Below, piece after piece: positions 1 to 7,470 of a stretch of DNA of 64,000 bases. Position 1 is the first letter of the stretch. Every line of letters starts with the position of its first letter. The position numbers were made by a program, and so were the translations under genes. The stretch is from an uncultured Agathobaculum sp. (GTDB lineage: Bacteria > Bacillota > Clostridia > Oscillospirales > Butyricicoccaceae): positions 1-64,000 of the forward strand of contig NZ_CALWUM010000008.1 of assembly GCF_944384765.1 (NCBI RefSeq), written 5' to 3'. The notes beneath the pieces are model-generated. The model had not been told where the DNA came from and ran no database searches. It worked only from the letters and a program-made list of their open reading frames with translations.

Positions 1-27
1 TTTCCAGCTGTCCTCCTGCTTCCAAAC

Positions 28-67
28 AAAAAACCTGCTCTGGCCTAATTGCCAAAGCAGGTTTTTC
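28..67 (+). terminator. Rho-independent terminator of a gene left of the window
   Basis: A stem AAAACCTGCT (30-39) pairs with AGCAGGTTTT (56-65), with a short inner TGGC/GCCA extension, and ends in a T run. No gene can be supported to its left inside the window, so it must end a plus-strand gene lying outside. Confidence 0.75.
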
Positions 68-76
68 TACAGGCTG

Positions 77-107
77 AGCGCCCCGCGTGGATACGCGGGG
101 CGCTTTT
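77..107 (+). terminator. Second GC-rich terminator-like hairpin
   Basis: AGCGCCCCGCGT (77-88) pairs perfectly with ACGCGGGGCGCT (93-104) around a 4-nt loop, followed by TTT. It backs up the preceding terminator and separates the upstream gene from the convergent minus-strand operon whose last stop is at 113. Confidence 0.7.
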
Positions 108-112
108 GGCTG

Positions 113-757
113 TCAGTCGAGCGTGGCGTACAGCAGGCCATAGACGCCGAAGAACACAACGGTCAATGCAATAACCGGCGCGGCGGGTATCTGGAACAGC
201 ACGGTGCGGAGCACATCGCCGACAAAGAGATCCAGAACGTCGTCACACCAGAGGCCCAGTATGCACAGGGCAAGTGCTCTGCGGTTGCTCAGGATGGAGC
301 TGACATACGGCCTGCGGTAAAGCAGGACGATGATCGAGAGCAGGACAAAAAAGAGCGTGCAAAAATAAAAGAGAAGCCTGACGTTGACTGTCAGCGACGG
401 CCATCCGGCAAATGCAAATATGGCAGGCTGGAGCAGCAGGACGGCGAGCGCAAACGCCACATCCCGCAGCAGCGCCAGCAGCTGGTAGCGTCCCGACGGC
501 GGCGGAAACGCGGAGATGATCTCGTCGCACAGCAGCCGGTAGTCCGCCCCAATGAGCGCTTCCGGCGGCTCACTGCGCGCCTCGGTATCCGCCAGCATGC
601 GGATCATGTCCCGCCGCGCAAGCTCCTGATTAAAGGGGCGGACGGGCGCACTGCGGATGTAATCCGTGATGTTGTCGATCAAGACCGTTGATTCGGTGGA
701 AAGCGGTTCCACCGCGCATTTGTTCTCCCGGCGGAGTTTGCGAAGTCGCTTGCTCAT
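113..757 (-). CDS. DUF1048-like protein with membrane segments (paralogue of the next gene)
   Basis: A 214-residue protein. The N-terminal ~110 residues are soluble and contain a motif like (R)xDxIxMLxDxxAR...GxDYRxLCDEII, which resembles the DUF1048 proteins often found beside PadR regulators. The second half carries about four hydrophobic segments. The ATG at 757 is chosen because AGGGGGG lies just upstream and the product then aligns from residue 1 (MSKRxxxLRR) with its neighbour at 774-1484; a longer frame upstream has no such support. It is the last gene of a PadR-led operon, 16 nt after its paralogue. The biochemical function is unknown; a role in the response controlled by the PadR protein is inferred from position. 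Confidence 0.8.
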   Translation of the reverse strand: MSKRLRKLRRENKCAVEPLSTESTVLIDNITDYIRSAPVRPFNQELARRDMIRMLADTEARSEPPEALIGADYRLLCDEIISAFPPPSGRYQLLALLRDVAFALAVLLLQPAIFAFAGWPSLTVNVRLLFYFCTLFFVLLSIIVLLYRRPYVSSILSNRRALALCILGLWCDDVLDLFVGDVLRTVLFQIPAAPVIALTVVFFGVYGLLYATLD

Positions 758-773
758 GGTGATCCCCCCTTTT

Positions 774-1484
774 TTAATCCAGCTTGGCGTCCAGCAGCTT
801 CCAAAGCCCGAACAGTGCGAGAAGCATCGCGAGTACGGCAAGCAGGTGGATACGGCATAACTCATGGGGCAACAGCCAGTGCAGCGCGAGCAAAACAGCA
901 AAGATGAAAAGGTAAAGCAGCACACCCACCACTTTACGGGCAGTCGTGTGCGGCCGGTCGGGGTCGGGCGACGGTACCGCACACAAAGCAAAGGCGGCGG
1001 CCAGCACAAACGCCAATCCAAGCACATCGCCCAGCGTAATCGCGGTGTACCAGGGATCATCCGGACCGTACAAGCGTTCCAGCACGGCTGGCGGCAGGGT
1101 ACCGGCATCCCTGCGGAAGAAAAACGCATTTGGCAGGTCGTTTAACAGCAGCCGGACACCGTAGACCACCAGCACGAAGGGCAACCCGTCACGCAGGGAG
1201 CGGAGAAACTGCCGCAACAGCGTGGGGCGTGGCAATGCATCGATCACGTGGTCGCAGAACGCGCGGTAATCTTCACCGAGCACGTCCGTTGGCGTGTCGC
1301 CGCGCGCTGCGGCGTCAGACAGCATCTGGATCACGTCGCTCCGTATGCACTCACGCTCGTAGCTGCTGACGCGTACATCGTGGAGGTGTTCTGTGATTTG
1401 AAGCAGCGCGCAGTGGGCGGACTGGGGCAGTTGCTGTGCCGCCGCGTCGTTCGCCCTGCGCAGCTGTTTGGTTCGTTTGCTCAT
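774..1484 (-). CDS. DUF1048-like protein with membrane segments
   Basis: A 236-residue protein that starts MSKRTKQLRR and holds the DUF1048-like core (IRSDVIQMLSDAAARG, then GEDYRAFCDHVIDALP) in its first ~110 residues, followed by about four hydrophobic helices. Its start codon overlaps the stop of the padR gene by 4 nt (ATGA), so the two are translationally coupled. It is clearly paralogous to the product of 113-757 over the N-terminal half; the membrane halves are less alike. Proteins of this type commonly sit in PadR operons, but no activity has been demonstrated that I can name. Confidence 0.85.
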   Translation of the reverse strand: MSKRTKQLRRANDAAAQQLPQSAHCALLQITEHLHDVRVSSYERECIRSDVIQMLSDAAARGDTPTDVLGEDYRAFCDHVIDALPRPTLLRQFLRSLRDGLPFVLVVYGVRLLLNDLPNAFFFRRDAGTLPPAVLERLYGPDDPWYTAITLGDVLGLAFVLAAAFALCAVPSPDPDRPHTTARKVVGVLLYLFIFAVLLALHWLLPHELCRIHLLAVLAMLLALFGLWKLLDAKLD

Positions 1485-1816
1485 GTCGATTCCCCTTTCA
1501 TCTCATCCATCAGTCGGTCGACCGCGCTCGTCAGCTCGCGGTAGCTGGCGAGGAAGGACGCGAGCTCTTCGCGGCCTTTGGCGGTCAAAGCATAATACTT
1601 GCGTTTGGGGCCGATCTCGGAAGCGCGGTACTCCGCATTGGCCAGCCCGTTCTTCTCCAGCCGGAGCAGCAGTGGATAGATCGTGCTCTCTGCGATCTGG
1701 CCGAAGCCGTAGTTTTTGAGCTGCTCGGCGATCTCGTAGCCGTAGGTCGGCTGGCGGCTGATGATCGCCATGATGCAGCCCTCCAGCGTGCCCTTGAGCA
1801 TTTGCGATGGGATCAA
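1481..1816 (-). CDS. PadR-family transcriptional regulator
   Basis: A 111-residue winged-helix regulator. Family signatures visible are IPSQMLKGTLEGCIMAII near the N-terminus, the TYGYEIAEQL recognition region, STIYPLLLRLEKNGL and the GPKRKYYALTAKGREEL wing. The start is taken as TTG at 1816 because GGAGGG ends 7 nt upstream; the internal ATG at 1801 is 22 nt from that site and would remove the conserved IPSQ. PadR proteins are usually dimeric repressors that bind palindromes in their own promoters, and such a palindrome lies directly upstream. The gene heads a three-gene operon with two DUF1048-like membrane proteins. Confidence 0.92.
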   Translation of the reverse strand: MIPSQMLKGTLEGCIMAIISRQPTYGYEIAEQLKNYGFGQIAESTIYPLLLRLEKNGLANAEYRASEIGPKRKYYALTAKGREELASFLASYRELTSAVDRLMDEMKGEST

Positions 1817-1844
1817 TCTGCCGCCCTCCCTTTCTTTAGGTATC

Positions 1845-1896
1845 TTGCAATGCAATGTAGTAACTATATTGTATTGCAAAGTAGCAGCGGCGTCAA
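1845..1896 (-). promoter_or_regulatory. padR promoter with embedded palindromic operator
   Basis: On the minus strand a -35 TTGACG (1891-1896) is followed after 17 nt by -10 TACAAT (1868-1873). Overlapping the -10 and start site is a 35-bp inverted repeat: arms 1845-1860 and 1864-1879 match at 14 of 16 positions around a 3-bp centre. The placement is as expected for autorepression by the PadR protein. Confidence 0.8.
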
Positions 1897-2007
1897 CCGG
1901 CCGGGCCGGATTTTGTAGGGATAGACAGAAAACCCGGTATGGAATTGACTTTCCGGACAAAAGCGGGTATGCTGAAAGCATCAAAGCAGACAGGGAGGAA
2001 GAACATC

Positions 2008-2889
2008 ATGCAGGTATTGGAAAACGAACGCTTCCGCGTGGAGATCAACGAGCAGGGCGCAGAGCTGACCAGCTTCCGGAGCAAGGCGACCGGCACGGAA
2101 TACGTCTGGCAGGGCGACCCGGCGGCGTGGAAGCGCCACGCGCCCATTCTGTTCCCGATCGTCGGGCGGCTCAAGGACAAAACCTACACCGTAGGCGGGA
2201 AGGCATACGAGATCACCCAGCACGGCTTTGGCCGCGATTTGCCGTGGCAGGCGAGCCGCGAGAGCGACACCTGCGTGTCGTTCACGCTCACGCCGAACGA
2301 ATATACGAAAAAGATGTACCCGTGGGACTTTGTCTGCACGGTGCGCTATACGCTGGACGGCGCTTCGCTCAAAAAGGAGCACATCACGCAAAACCGCAGC
2401 GCCACGCCGATGTATTATGAAATCGGCGGGCACGACGCCTATAACCTGTGCTGGCAGGAGGGCGAGCGCATCACGGACTACTTTGTCGCCTTTGAGGGCA
2501 CGGACCGGCTGCACCGCATTGTGACCGATGAGGCGGTCATGCTCACCGAGACGCGCACCGACATCGCGCTGGAAAACGGCCGCCTGCCTATCTCTCGCGC
2601 GCTGTTCGCGGGCGACGCCGTCATGACCGAGGGGCTGCCCGTGCACCGCGCGTCCATCGGCTGCACGAAGAACAGCCGCACGGTGACCATGGACTTTGCG
2701 GACTTTGACTATTTTGCGGTCTGGAGCCCGTACAAGGATTTCGAGGTGCCCTTTGTCTGCCTCGAACCGTGGAGCACGCTGCCGGACGGCACCTATCTCG
2801 ACCATGCGATCGAGCATAAACAGGGCGTGCGGGTGCTGCAGCCCGGCCAGAGCGAAACCTTGGCGTTCACGACCACGATCCACGAGTGA
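2008..2889 (+). CDS. Aldose 1-epimerase family protein (galactose-mutarotase-like)
   Basis: A 293-residue protein of the galactose mutarotase-like beta-sandwich superfamily. Recognisable pieces are NEQGAELTSFRSKATGTEYVW near the N-terminus, APILFPIVGRLKD, HGFGRDLPW, and SPYKDFEVPFVCLEPW near the C-terminus, a pattern typical of the LacX/YeaD-type branch rather than classical GalM. It probably interconverts sugar anomers, but the substrate cannot be told. The ATG at 2008 is preceded by GGAGGA with good spacing; an in-frame extension to 1939 has no ribosome binding site. It is monocistronic, between the padR promoter and a bidirectional terminator. Confidence 0.85.
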   Translation: MQVLENERFRVEINEQGAELTSFRSKATGTEYVWQGDPAAWKRHAPILFPIVGRLKDKTYTVGGKAYEITQHGFGRDLPWQASRESDTCVSFTLTPNEYTKKMYPWDFVCTVRYTLDGASLKKEHITQNRSATPMYYEIGGHDAYNLCWQEGERITDYFVAFEGTDRLHRIVTDEAVMLTETRTDIALENGRLPISRALFAGDAVMTEGLPVHRASIGCTKNSRTVTMDFADFDYFAVWSPYKDFEVPFVCLEPWSTLPDGTYLDHAIEHKQGVRVLQPGQSETLAFTTTIHE

Positions 2890-2903
2890 TACGTAAAACG
2901 GAC

Positions 2904-2937
2904 AAAACCTCCTGTGCCTGCACAGGAGGTTTTGCTT
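2904..2937. terminator. Bidirectional terminator
   Basis: AAAACCTCCTGTG (2904-2916) pairs perfectly with CACAGGAGGTTTT (2921-2933) around a 4-nt loop. The A-rich and T-rich flanks let it serve both the epimerase gene and the convergent gene at 2948-3724. Confidence 0.85.
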
Positions 2938-2947
2938 TGCCTCGGAT

Positions 2948-3724
2948 TCAGGAGTCGGTCATCGATACGCGTGCGCACAGGATGAGTGCGACGGCGGCAG
3001 CACAGGCGGCCAGCGTTGCGCCCGCCCAGATGGCGCCGGCCCGGGTGCGCAGGCGCATTCCCTTTCGGGCGAGCTTTTCGAGTACGATGCCGGCAATCGC
3101 GGACACAAGATACAGCGCACACCAGATCAGCCACCCGTCATGCCCGTGACCGTAGGGCGCGTTCGCCGGATTTTTCCCGAGCACCTCACCAAGCGGGATG
3201 GCAGCTGTGCTGACGGCAAAGGTTACCGCAGAGAAGCGCCATGCGCCAAGGAACAGAGCAGCTGAGACGGAGAGCACCATGACAAAGCGGAACAGCCCGC
3301 CCCGTGTCAGCCAGCCGAACAGATAATATTTGGACCAGTCGTCAAACAGAAAACCGAGCAGGCTGGTTTCATACGGATTGGCGCAGACCGCCCGCCCTGC
3401 CAGATACAGCAGCACCCAGCACACGAGGATGATGAGCGCCGCGCGCAGGTTGCCCCGGAGCACCTGCATGAATTCCCGTGTGCTGAGAATGCGCAGCGGA
3501 TGTCCCGGCGGCTGCGGCGCAGCTTCGTCCAGCAAGGTGCTCACCGGAACGCCAAGCACCTCGGCCAGCCGGAGCAGGTTTTCAGTCGAGGGCGCGGACT
3601 GGCCGGTCTCCCATTTTGTGACCGCCTGTCGGCTGATGCCGAGCCGCTCGGCCAGCTTTTCCTGCGACAGCCCGGCCGCCTGCCGCGCCGCGCGGATGCG
3701 CGCGCCCAGGTCTTGCGTGGTCAT
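2948..3724 (-). CDS. XRE-type helix-turn-helix protein with C-terminal membrane domain
   Basis: A 258-residue protein. Residues ~5-65 form an XRE/Cro-CI helix-turn-helix (LGARIRAARQAAGLSQEKLA, then RQAVTKWETGQSAPS). After a short linker there are four to five hydrophobic segments. DNA-binding domains fused to membrane segments are frequent in Clostridia and are thought to sense envelope or ligand state, but no target is known here. The ATG at 3724 has AAGGAGG 9 nt upstream; the frame extends further but without a ribosome binding site. The gene has its own promoter and ends at a terminator shared with the epimerase. Confidence 0.85.
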   Translation of the reverse strand: MTTQDLGARIRAARQAAGLSQEKLAERLGISRQAVTKWETGQSAPSTENLLRLAEVLGVPVSTLLDEAAPQPPGHPLRILSTREFMQVLRGNLRAALIILVCWVLLYLAGRAVCANPYETSLLGFLFDDWSKYYLFGWLTRGGLFRFVMVLSVSAALFLGAWRFSAVTFAVSTAAIPLGEVLGKNPANAPYGHGHDGWLIWCALYLVSAIAGIVLEKLARKGMRLRTRAGAIWAGATLAACAAAVALILCARVSMTDS

Positions 3725-3752
3725 AGGCTGCACCTCCTTTCCTTCTGGAAAC

Positions 3753-3781
3753 AGTATAGCATCCGGCGGCGGAAATGTCAG
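3753..3781 (-). promoter_or_regulatory. Promoter of the XRE-membrane protein gene
   Basis: On the minus strand -35 CTGACA (3776-3781) and -10 TATACT (3753-3758) are separated by 17 nt, about 30 nt before the start codon. Confidence 0.7.
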
Positions 3782-3870
3782 CAAACCAGGCGGCAACTAT
3801 TGGTTGCGGACGGTATTTTTCGGTTTTGGGCATAAAATAACAACGGATGCAGCAGGCGGGGAATTCCGTC

Positions 3871-3932
3871 TTGACAAAAGCGCCCTGCTGTCGTATACTA
3901 TTCGCAGAAAGAACCCCCTCCCCGGGGGGGTA
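3871..3932 (+). promoter_or_regulatory. copA promoter with CsoR-type operator
   Basis: A near-consensus promoter, TTGACA (3871-3876), 17 nt, TATACT (3894-3899). About 14 nt downstream of the -10 lies a GC-rich dyad ACCCCCTCCCCGGGGGGGT (3913-3931), the kind of C-run/G-run pseudo-palindrome bound by CsoR repressors. A CsoR gene is encoded in this operon, so copper-dependent derepression is a strong inference. Confidence 0.8.
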
Positions 3933-3953
3933 AGGGATAAGGAGAACCAGACT

Positions 3954-6518
3954 ATGAAACAGAGATTCCGCGTCGGCGGCATGAGCTGTGCGGCCTGTTC
4001 GGCGCATGTGGAGAAAAGCGTCGCGGCAGTGCCGGGCGTAAGCGAGGTACAGGTCAACCTGCTCGCGGGCAGCATGGTCGTGCAGTACGACGAGGGCGCG
4101 TGCGACGCGCAGCAGATCATCCATGCTGTCGAGTCCGGCGGCTACACCGCCGCGGTGGACGACGGCAGGCAGGTCTCCGCCCCGGCACGCAGCCCGCAGG
4201 CGGACAATGAACTGCACGAGATGAAGACACGCATCATTGTATCCGCAGTGTTCCTCATCATTCTGATGTATTTTTCCATGGGTCCGATGATTGGCCTGCC
4301 GCTGCCCGGCTTTGTCAGCGGCACAGAGCACGCGTTTGCGCTGGCGCTGGTGCAGCTGCTGCTCACGCTACCCATCTGCATCATCAACCGCAAGTACTAT
4401 ATTAACGGCTTTAAGACGCTGCTGCACCGCGCGCCGACCATGGATGCGCTGATTGCGGTCGGTTCGGGCGCGGCGCTGGTCTACGGCATCTACGCGCTGT
4501 TCCAGATCGGCTACGCCAGCGCGGCGGGCGATGCTGCGCTCGTGCACAGCTATGCGCATGACCTGTATTTTGAGTCCGCGGGCATGATCCTGACGCTCGT
4601 CACACTCGGCAAATTCTTTGAGGCGCGCGCCAAGCGCAAGACCGGCGAGGCCATCGCAGCGCTGATGGACCTGCGGCCGCAGACCGCGCAGGTGCTGCGC
4701 GGCGGGCAGGAGGTTTCCGTCCCGATCGAGGATGTGCATGTGGGCGACCTGGTGGTCGTGCGCGGCGGGCAGTCCGTGCCGGTTGACGGCGAGATCACCG
4801 AGGGCAACGCGTATCTGGATGAGAGCGCGATCACCGGCGAGAGCATGCCGGTGGAAAAGCGCGTGGGCGATACGGTCATCGGCGCGACCGTATCCAAGAG
4901 TGGCTACTTTGTGATGAAAGCCGCCCGCGTGGGCGACGATACGACGCTCAGCCAGATCATCCGCCTGGTTGAGGAGGCGGGCGCATCCAAGGCGCCGATC
5001 GCCAAGCTGGCGGATAAGGTTGCGGGCGTGTTTGTGCCGGTCGTGATGGGTATTGCACTGCTCACTGCGATCATCTGGCTGATATACGGCGAAACGCCCA
5101 GCTTCGCGCTCACCCGCGCGATCGCGGTGCTCGTCATCTCGTGCCCGTGCGCGCTGGGGCTGGCGACGCCGGTTGCCATCATGGTTGGCACGGGCGTGGG
5201 CGCGAAAAACGGCGTGCTGTTCCAGTCCGCCGAGGCGCTGGAAAACCTGCATAATGTGACCAGTGTGATTCTGGATAAGACCGGCACGGTCACCGAGGGC
5301 CATCCGGTGGTGACCGATGTCAAGTCCTTTGGCGTCGACCCGGAGGACCTGCTCTCGCTGGCGCTGTCCATCGAGTCCAAAAGCGATCATCCGCTTGCGG
5401 ATGCGATTGTGCGCTATGCGCGCGAAAAGCATGTGCCCGAGCGCACGGTCACGGATTTTGAGATGATCGAAGGCCAGGGCGTGCGCGCCGTGATCGACGG
5501 CGTGCGCTGCATGGCGGGCAACCGCCGCATGCTGCTTGCCGGCGGGCTTGCGCTCTCGCGCTCGGCGCAGCAGGAGGGCGATGACCTCGCCGCTGCGGGC
5601 AAAACCCCGCTTTACTTTGCTGCGAACCGGCAGGTGGTGGGCATCTTTGCAGTTGCGGACGTGGTCAAGCCGACCAGCCGCGCGGCGGTGGATGCGCTGC
5701 ACAGCCTGGGTATTGAAGTGACGCTGCTCACGGGCGACAACAAGGCGACCGCCCGCTCGATTGCCGACGAACTCGGCATCAAGGACGTGGTGGCCGAGGT
5801 ACTGCCGCAGGATAAAGAGCGCGTGGTGCGCGAAAAGCAGCAGGCGGGCAAAAAGGTTGCCATGGTTGGCGACGGCATCAACGACGCGCCCGCGCTGGCG
5901 CGCGCGGACGTCGGCATTGCGATCGGTGCGGGCACGGATGTGGCCATCTCGTCCGCGGATGTGGTGCTCATGAAGAGCGACCTGATGGACGCGGTGGACG
6001 CCATCCGCCTGTCGCGCAAAACCATGCGCAACATCCGCCAGAACCTGTTCTGGGCGTTTTTCTACAACTGCATCGGCATCCCGATTGCGGCGGGTGCGCT
6101 ATGGATTCCGTTTGGCATCAAGCTCAGCCCGATGATCGGCGCAGCCGCGATGAGTTGCAGCTCGGTGTGCGTGGTTTCCAACGCACTGCGGCTCCGGTTT
6201 TTCCAGAGCACGCCGCGCGCGGCCCGTGCATCCGAACCCATTCGTGATCTGACGGCGGAAGTGCCGCAGCAGGCGCAGCCGCAGAATGATAAATCAGAGG
6301 AGGAAGCAAAAATGAGCAAGGTAATCAAGGTAGAGGGCATGATGTGCCAGCACTGTGTCGCCCACGTCAAGCAGGCGCTCGAGGCGCTGCCGGGCGTGAC
6401 CGCGGATGTGGATCTGGACAGCGGCAAGGCCACCGTGCATGCGGACAGCATGCCGGATGACGCGGCGCTGACCCAGGCGGTCGAGCAGGCCGGCTACAAG
6501 GTGGTCGGCCTGGAATGA
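3954..6518 (+). CDS. copA: Copper-exporting P1B-type ATPase with a C-terminal CopZ-like domain
   Basis: An 854-residue membrane pump that exports Cu(I) using ATP. In order: an N-terminal heavy-metal domain with GMSCAAC (residues ~9-15), transmembrane helices, the TGES actuator motif (~294-297), the membrane metal-site CPC (397-399) in CPCALGLATP, the phosphorylated aspartate in DKTGT (D441), and GDGINDAP with the following hinge. After the last helices a ~35-residue hydrophilic linker leads to a second heavy-metal domain with GMMCQHC, normally encoded as the separate chaperone CopZ. The ATG at 3954 has GGAG 9 nt upstream and the first domain starts at once; the frame upstream is non-coding. 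csoR overlaps the stop. An internal start inside the gene may also release the last 68 residues. Confidence 0.95.
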   Translation: MKQRFRVGGMSCAACSAHVEKSVAAVPGVSEVQVNLLAGSMVVQYDEGACDAQQIIHAVESGGYTAAVDDGRQVSAPARSPQADNELHEMKTRIIVSAVFLIILMYFSMGPMIGLPLPGFVSGTEHAFALALVQLLLTLPICIINRKYYINGFKTLLHRAPTMDALIAVGSGAALVYGIYALFQIGYASAAGDAALVHSYAHDLYFESAGMILTLVTLGKFFEARAKRKTGEAIAALMDLRPQTAQVLRGGQEVSVPIEDVHVGDLVVVRGGQSVPVDGEITEGNAYLDESAITGESMPVEKRVGDTVIGATVSKSGYFVMKAARVGDDTTLSQIIRLVEEAGASKAPIAKLADKVAGVFVPVVMGIALLTAIIWLIYGETPSFALTRAIAVLVISCPCALGLATPVAIMVGTGVGAKNGVLFQSAEALENLHNVTSVILDKTGTVTEGHPVVTDVKSFGVDPEDLLSLALSIESKSDHPLADAIVRYAREKHVPERTVTDFEMIEGQGVRAVIDGVRCMAGNRRMLLAGGLALSRSAQQEGDDLAAAGKTPLYFAANRQVVGIFAVADVVKPTSRAAVDALHSLGIEVTLLTGDNKATARSIADELGIKDVVAEVLPQDKERVVREKQQAGKKVAMVGDGINDAPALARADVGIAIGAGTDVAISSADVVLMKSDLMDAVDAIRLSRKTMRNIRQNLFWAFFYNCIGIPIAAGALWIPFGIKLSPMIGAAAMSCSSVCVVSNALRLRFFQSTPRAARASEPIRDLTAEVPQQAQPQNDKSEEEAKMSKVIKVEGMMCQHCVAHVKQALEALPGVTADVDLDSGKATVHADSMPDDAALTQAVEQAGYKVVGLE
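6297..6314 (+). promoter_or_regulatory. copZ: Internal ribosome binding site and start for a free CopZ-like chaperone
   Basis: Inside copA, GAGGAGG (6297-6303) is followed after 8 nt by an in-frame ATG (6312). Initiation there would yield a 68-residue protein (6312-6518) beginning MSKVIKVEGMMCQHC, exactly the size and sequence type of a stand-alone CopZ. The linker codons before it (SEEEAK) coincide with this site. That both forms are made is an inference. Confidence 0.6.
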
Positions 6519-6781
6519 GGGCAGACCGGAAAAAAGTAGAGCCGCTCCTGCGCACCGCGCGGGGGCAGCTCGACGGCGTGCTCAAGATGATCGAAGACGA
6601 CCGCTACTGCATGGAGATCGCAACCCAGCTGCAGGCAGTCGAGTCGCTCGTGCACAAGGCGCGGCGCGAGGTGCTGCGCGCCCACCTGTCGGGCTGTGTG
6701 CAGGAGGCGTTTGAAACGGGTGACGAGCAGGCCCGCGCGGCCAAGATCGACGAGATCATCAAACTGCTCGACAAGGCGTGA
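6515..6781 (+). CDS. csoR: CsoR-family copper-sensing repressor
   Basis: An 88-residue all-helical repressor. The copper ligand triad of the family is intact: Cys32 (DRYCMEI), His57 and Cys61 (LRAHLSGC). Apo-CsoR binds GC-rich pseudo-palindromes and releases DNA on binding Cu(I). The ATG overlaps the copA stop (ATGA), so the repressor is produced with the pump it controls. The likely operator lies at 3913-3931 downstream of the copA promoter. Confidence 0.95.
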   Translation: MRADRKKVEPLLRTARGQLDGVLKMIEDDRYCMEIATQLQAVESLVHKARREVLRAHLSGCVQEAFETGDEQARAAKIDEIIKLLDKA

Positions 6782-7422
6782 CCGCCCGCCTTCCCGCGGC
6801 GCTTGCGCCTGCGGAACAGGCAGCGGCGCTGCTGACGCACTGTGCACACGAGGAGCAGCAGGCCGTGGGCCTGCGCATCTGTGACGCGGATCTGTCCGGC
6901 ACGCAGCTCGAGTGCCTGCGCCTGCGCGGCGTGCTGTTCGAGGGCTGCCGCCTGACCGGGTGCAGCTGGGCGCGCGCCGATCTTACCGACGTGGTGTTCC
7001 GGCGCTGCGAGCTGTCAAACAGCGATTGGCGCGACGCGTTTTTTGCGCGGGTGGACTTTGCAGACTGTAAGGCGGTCGGCGCGGGCTTTGCCGGGACCGG
7101 CTGGCGCGCGGCCTCGTTTGATGGGTGCGCGCTGTCCTATGCGGTGTTTGACTATGCCCGTTTGCGCGATGTCTCGTTCTCCGGCTGCGATCTCAGTCAG
7201 GCGTCCCTGCATACATGCACCTGGAAAAACCTGCGGCTGGACAAAACTTCGCTGCGGCAGGCGAGCCTGCTGCACACCCCGCTCGCGGGCCTGGACCTGA
7301 CCGGCTGCACGATAGACGGACTGGCGGTATCGGACACCAATGCCGAGCTGCGCGGTGCGGTCGTGACCATGGAGCAGGCCGCCATGCTCGCGCGGCGGCT
7401 CGGGATTGTCATCAAACCATAA
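6778..7422 (+). CDS. Pentapeptide-repeat protein
   Basis: A 214-residue protein built from A(D/N)LxX-like five-residue repeats from about residue 30 to 185 (for example ADLSGTQLECLRLRGVLFEG), which should fold as a right-handed quadrilateral beta-helix. The start is GTG at 6778, overlapping the csoR stop (GTGA), so it is the third gene of the copper operon. The repeats are unusually rich in cysteine. Pentapeptide proteins have various roles, including gyrase protection, but the cysteine content and operon position hint at a copper-linked role. That link is an inference only. Confidence 0.85.
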   Translation: MTARLPAALAPAEQAAALLTHCAHEEQQAVGLRICDADLSGTQLECLRLRGVLFEGCRLTGCSWARADLTDVVFRRCELSNSDWRDAFFARVDFADCKAVGAGFAGTGWRAASFDGCALSYAVFDYARLRDVSFSGCDLSQASLHTCTWKNLRLDKTSLRQASLLHTPLAGLDLTGCTIDGLAVSDTNAELRGAVVTMEQAAMLARRLGIVIKP

Positions 7423-7423
7423 C

Positions 7424-7460
7424 AAAAGCGTTCCGCGGAACATGTGCGGAACGCTTTTTG
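7424..7460. terminator. Bidirectional terminator
   Basis: AAAAGCGTTCCGC (7424-7436) pairs perfectly with GCGGAACGCTTTT (7446-7458) around a 9-nt loop. It ends the copper operon and, on the other strand, hisC. Confidence 0.88.
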
Positions 7461-7470
7461 TGTGCCTGTG

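Noticed and set aside
3330..3953. N-terminal extension of the copA frame
   Set aside because: It overlaps the XRE-membrane gene on the other strand and passes through the copA promoter and CsoR site. The metal domain starts at the ATG at 3954 with a proper ribosome binding site.
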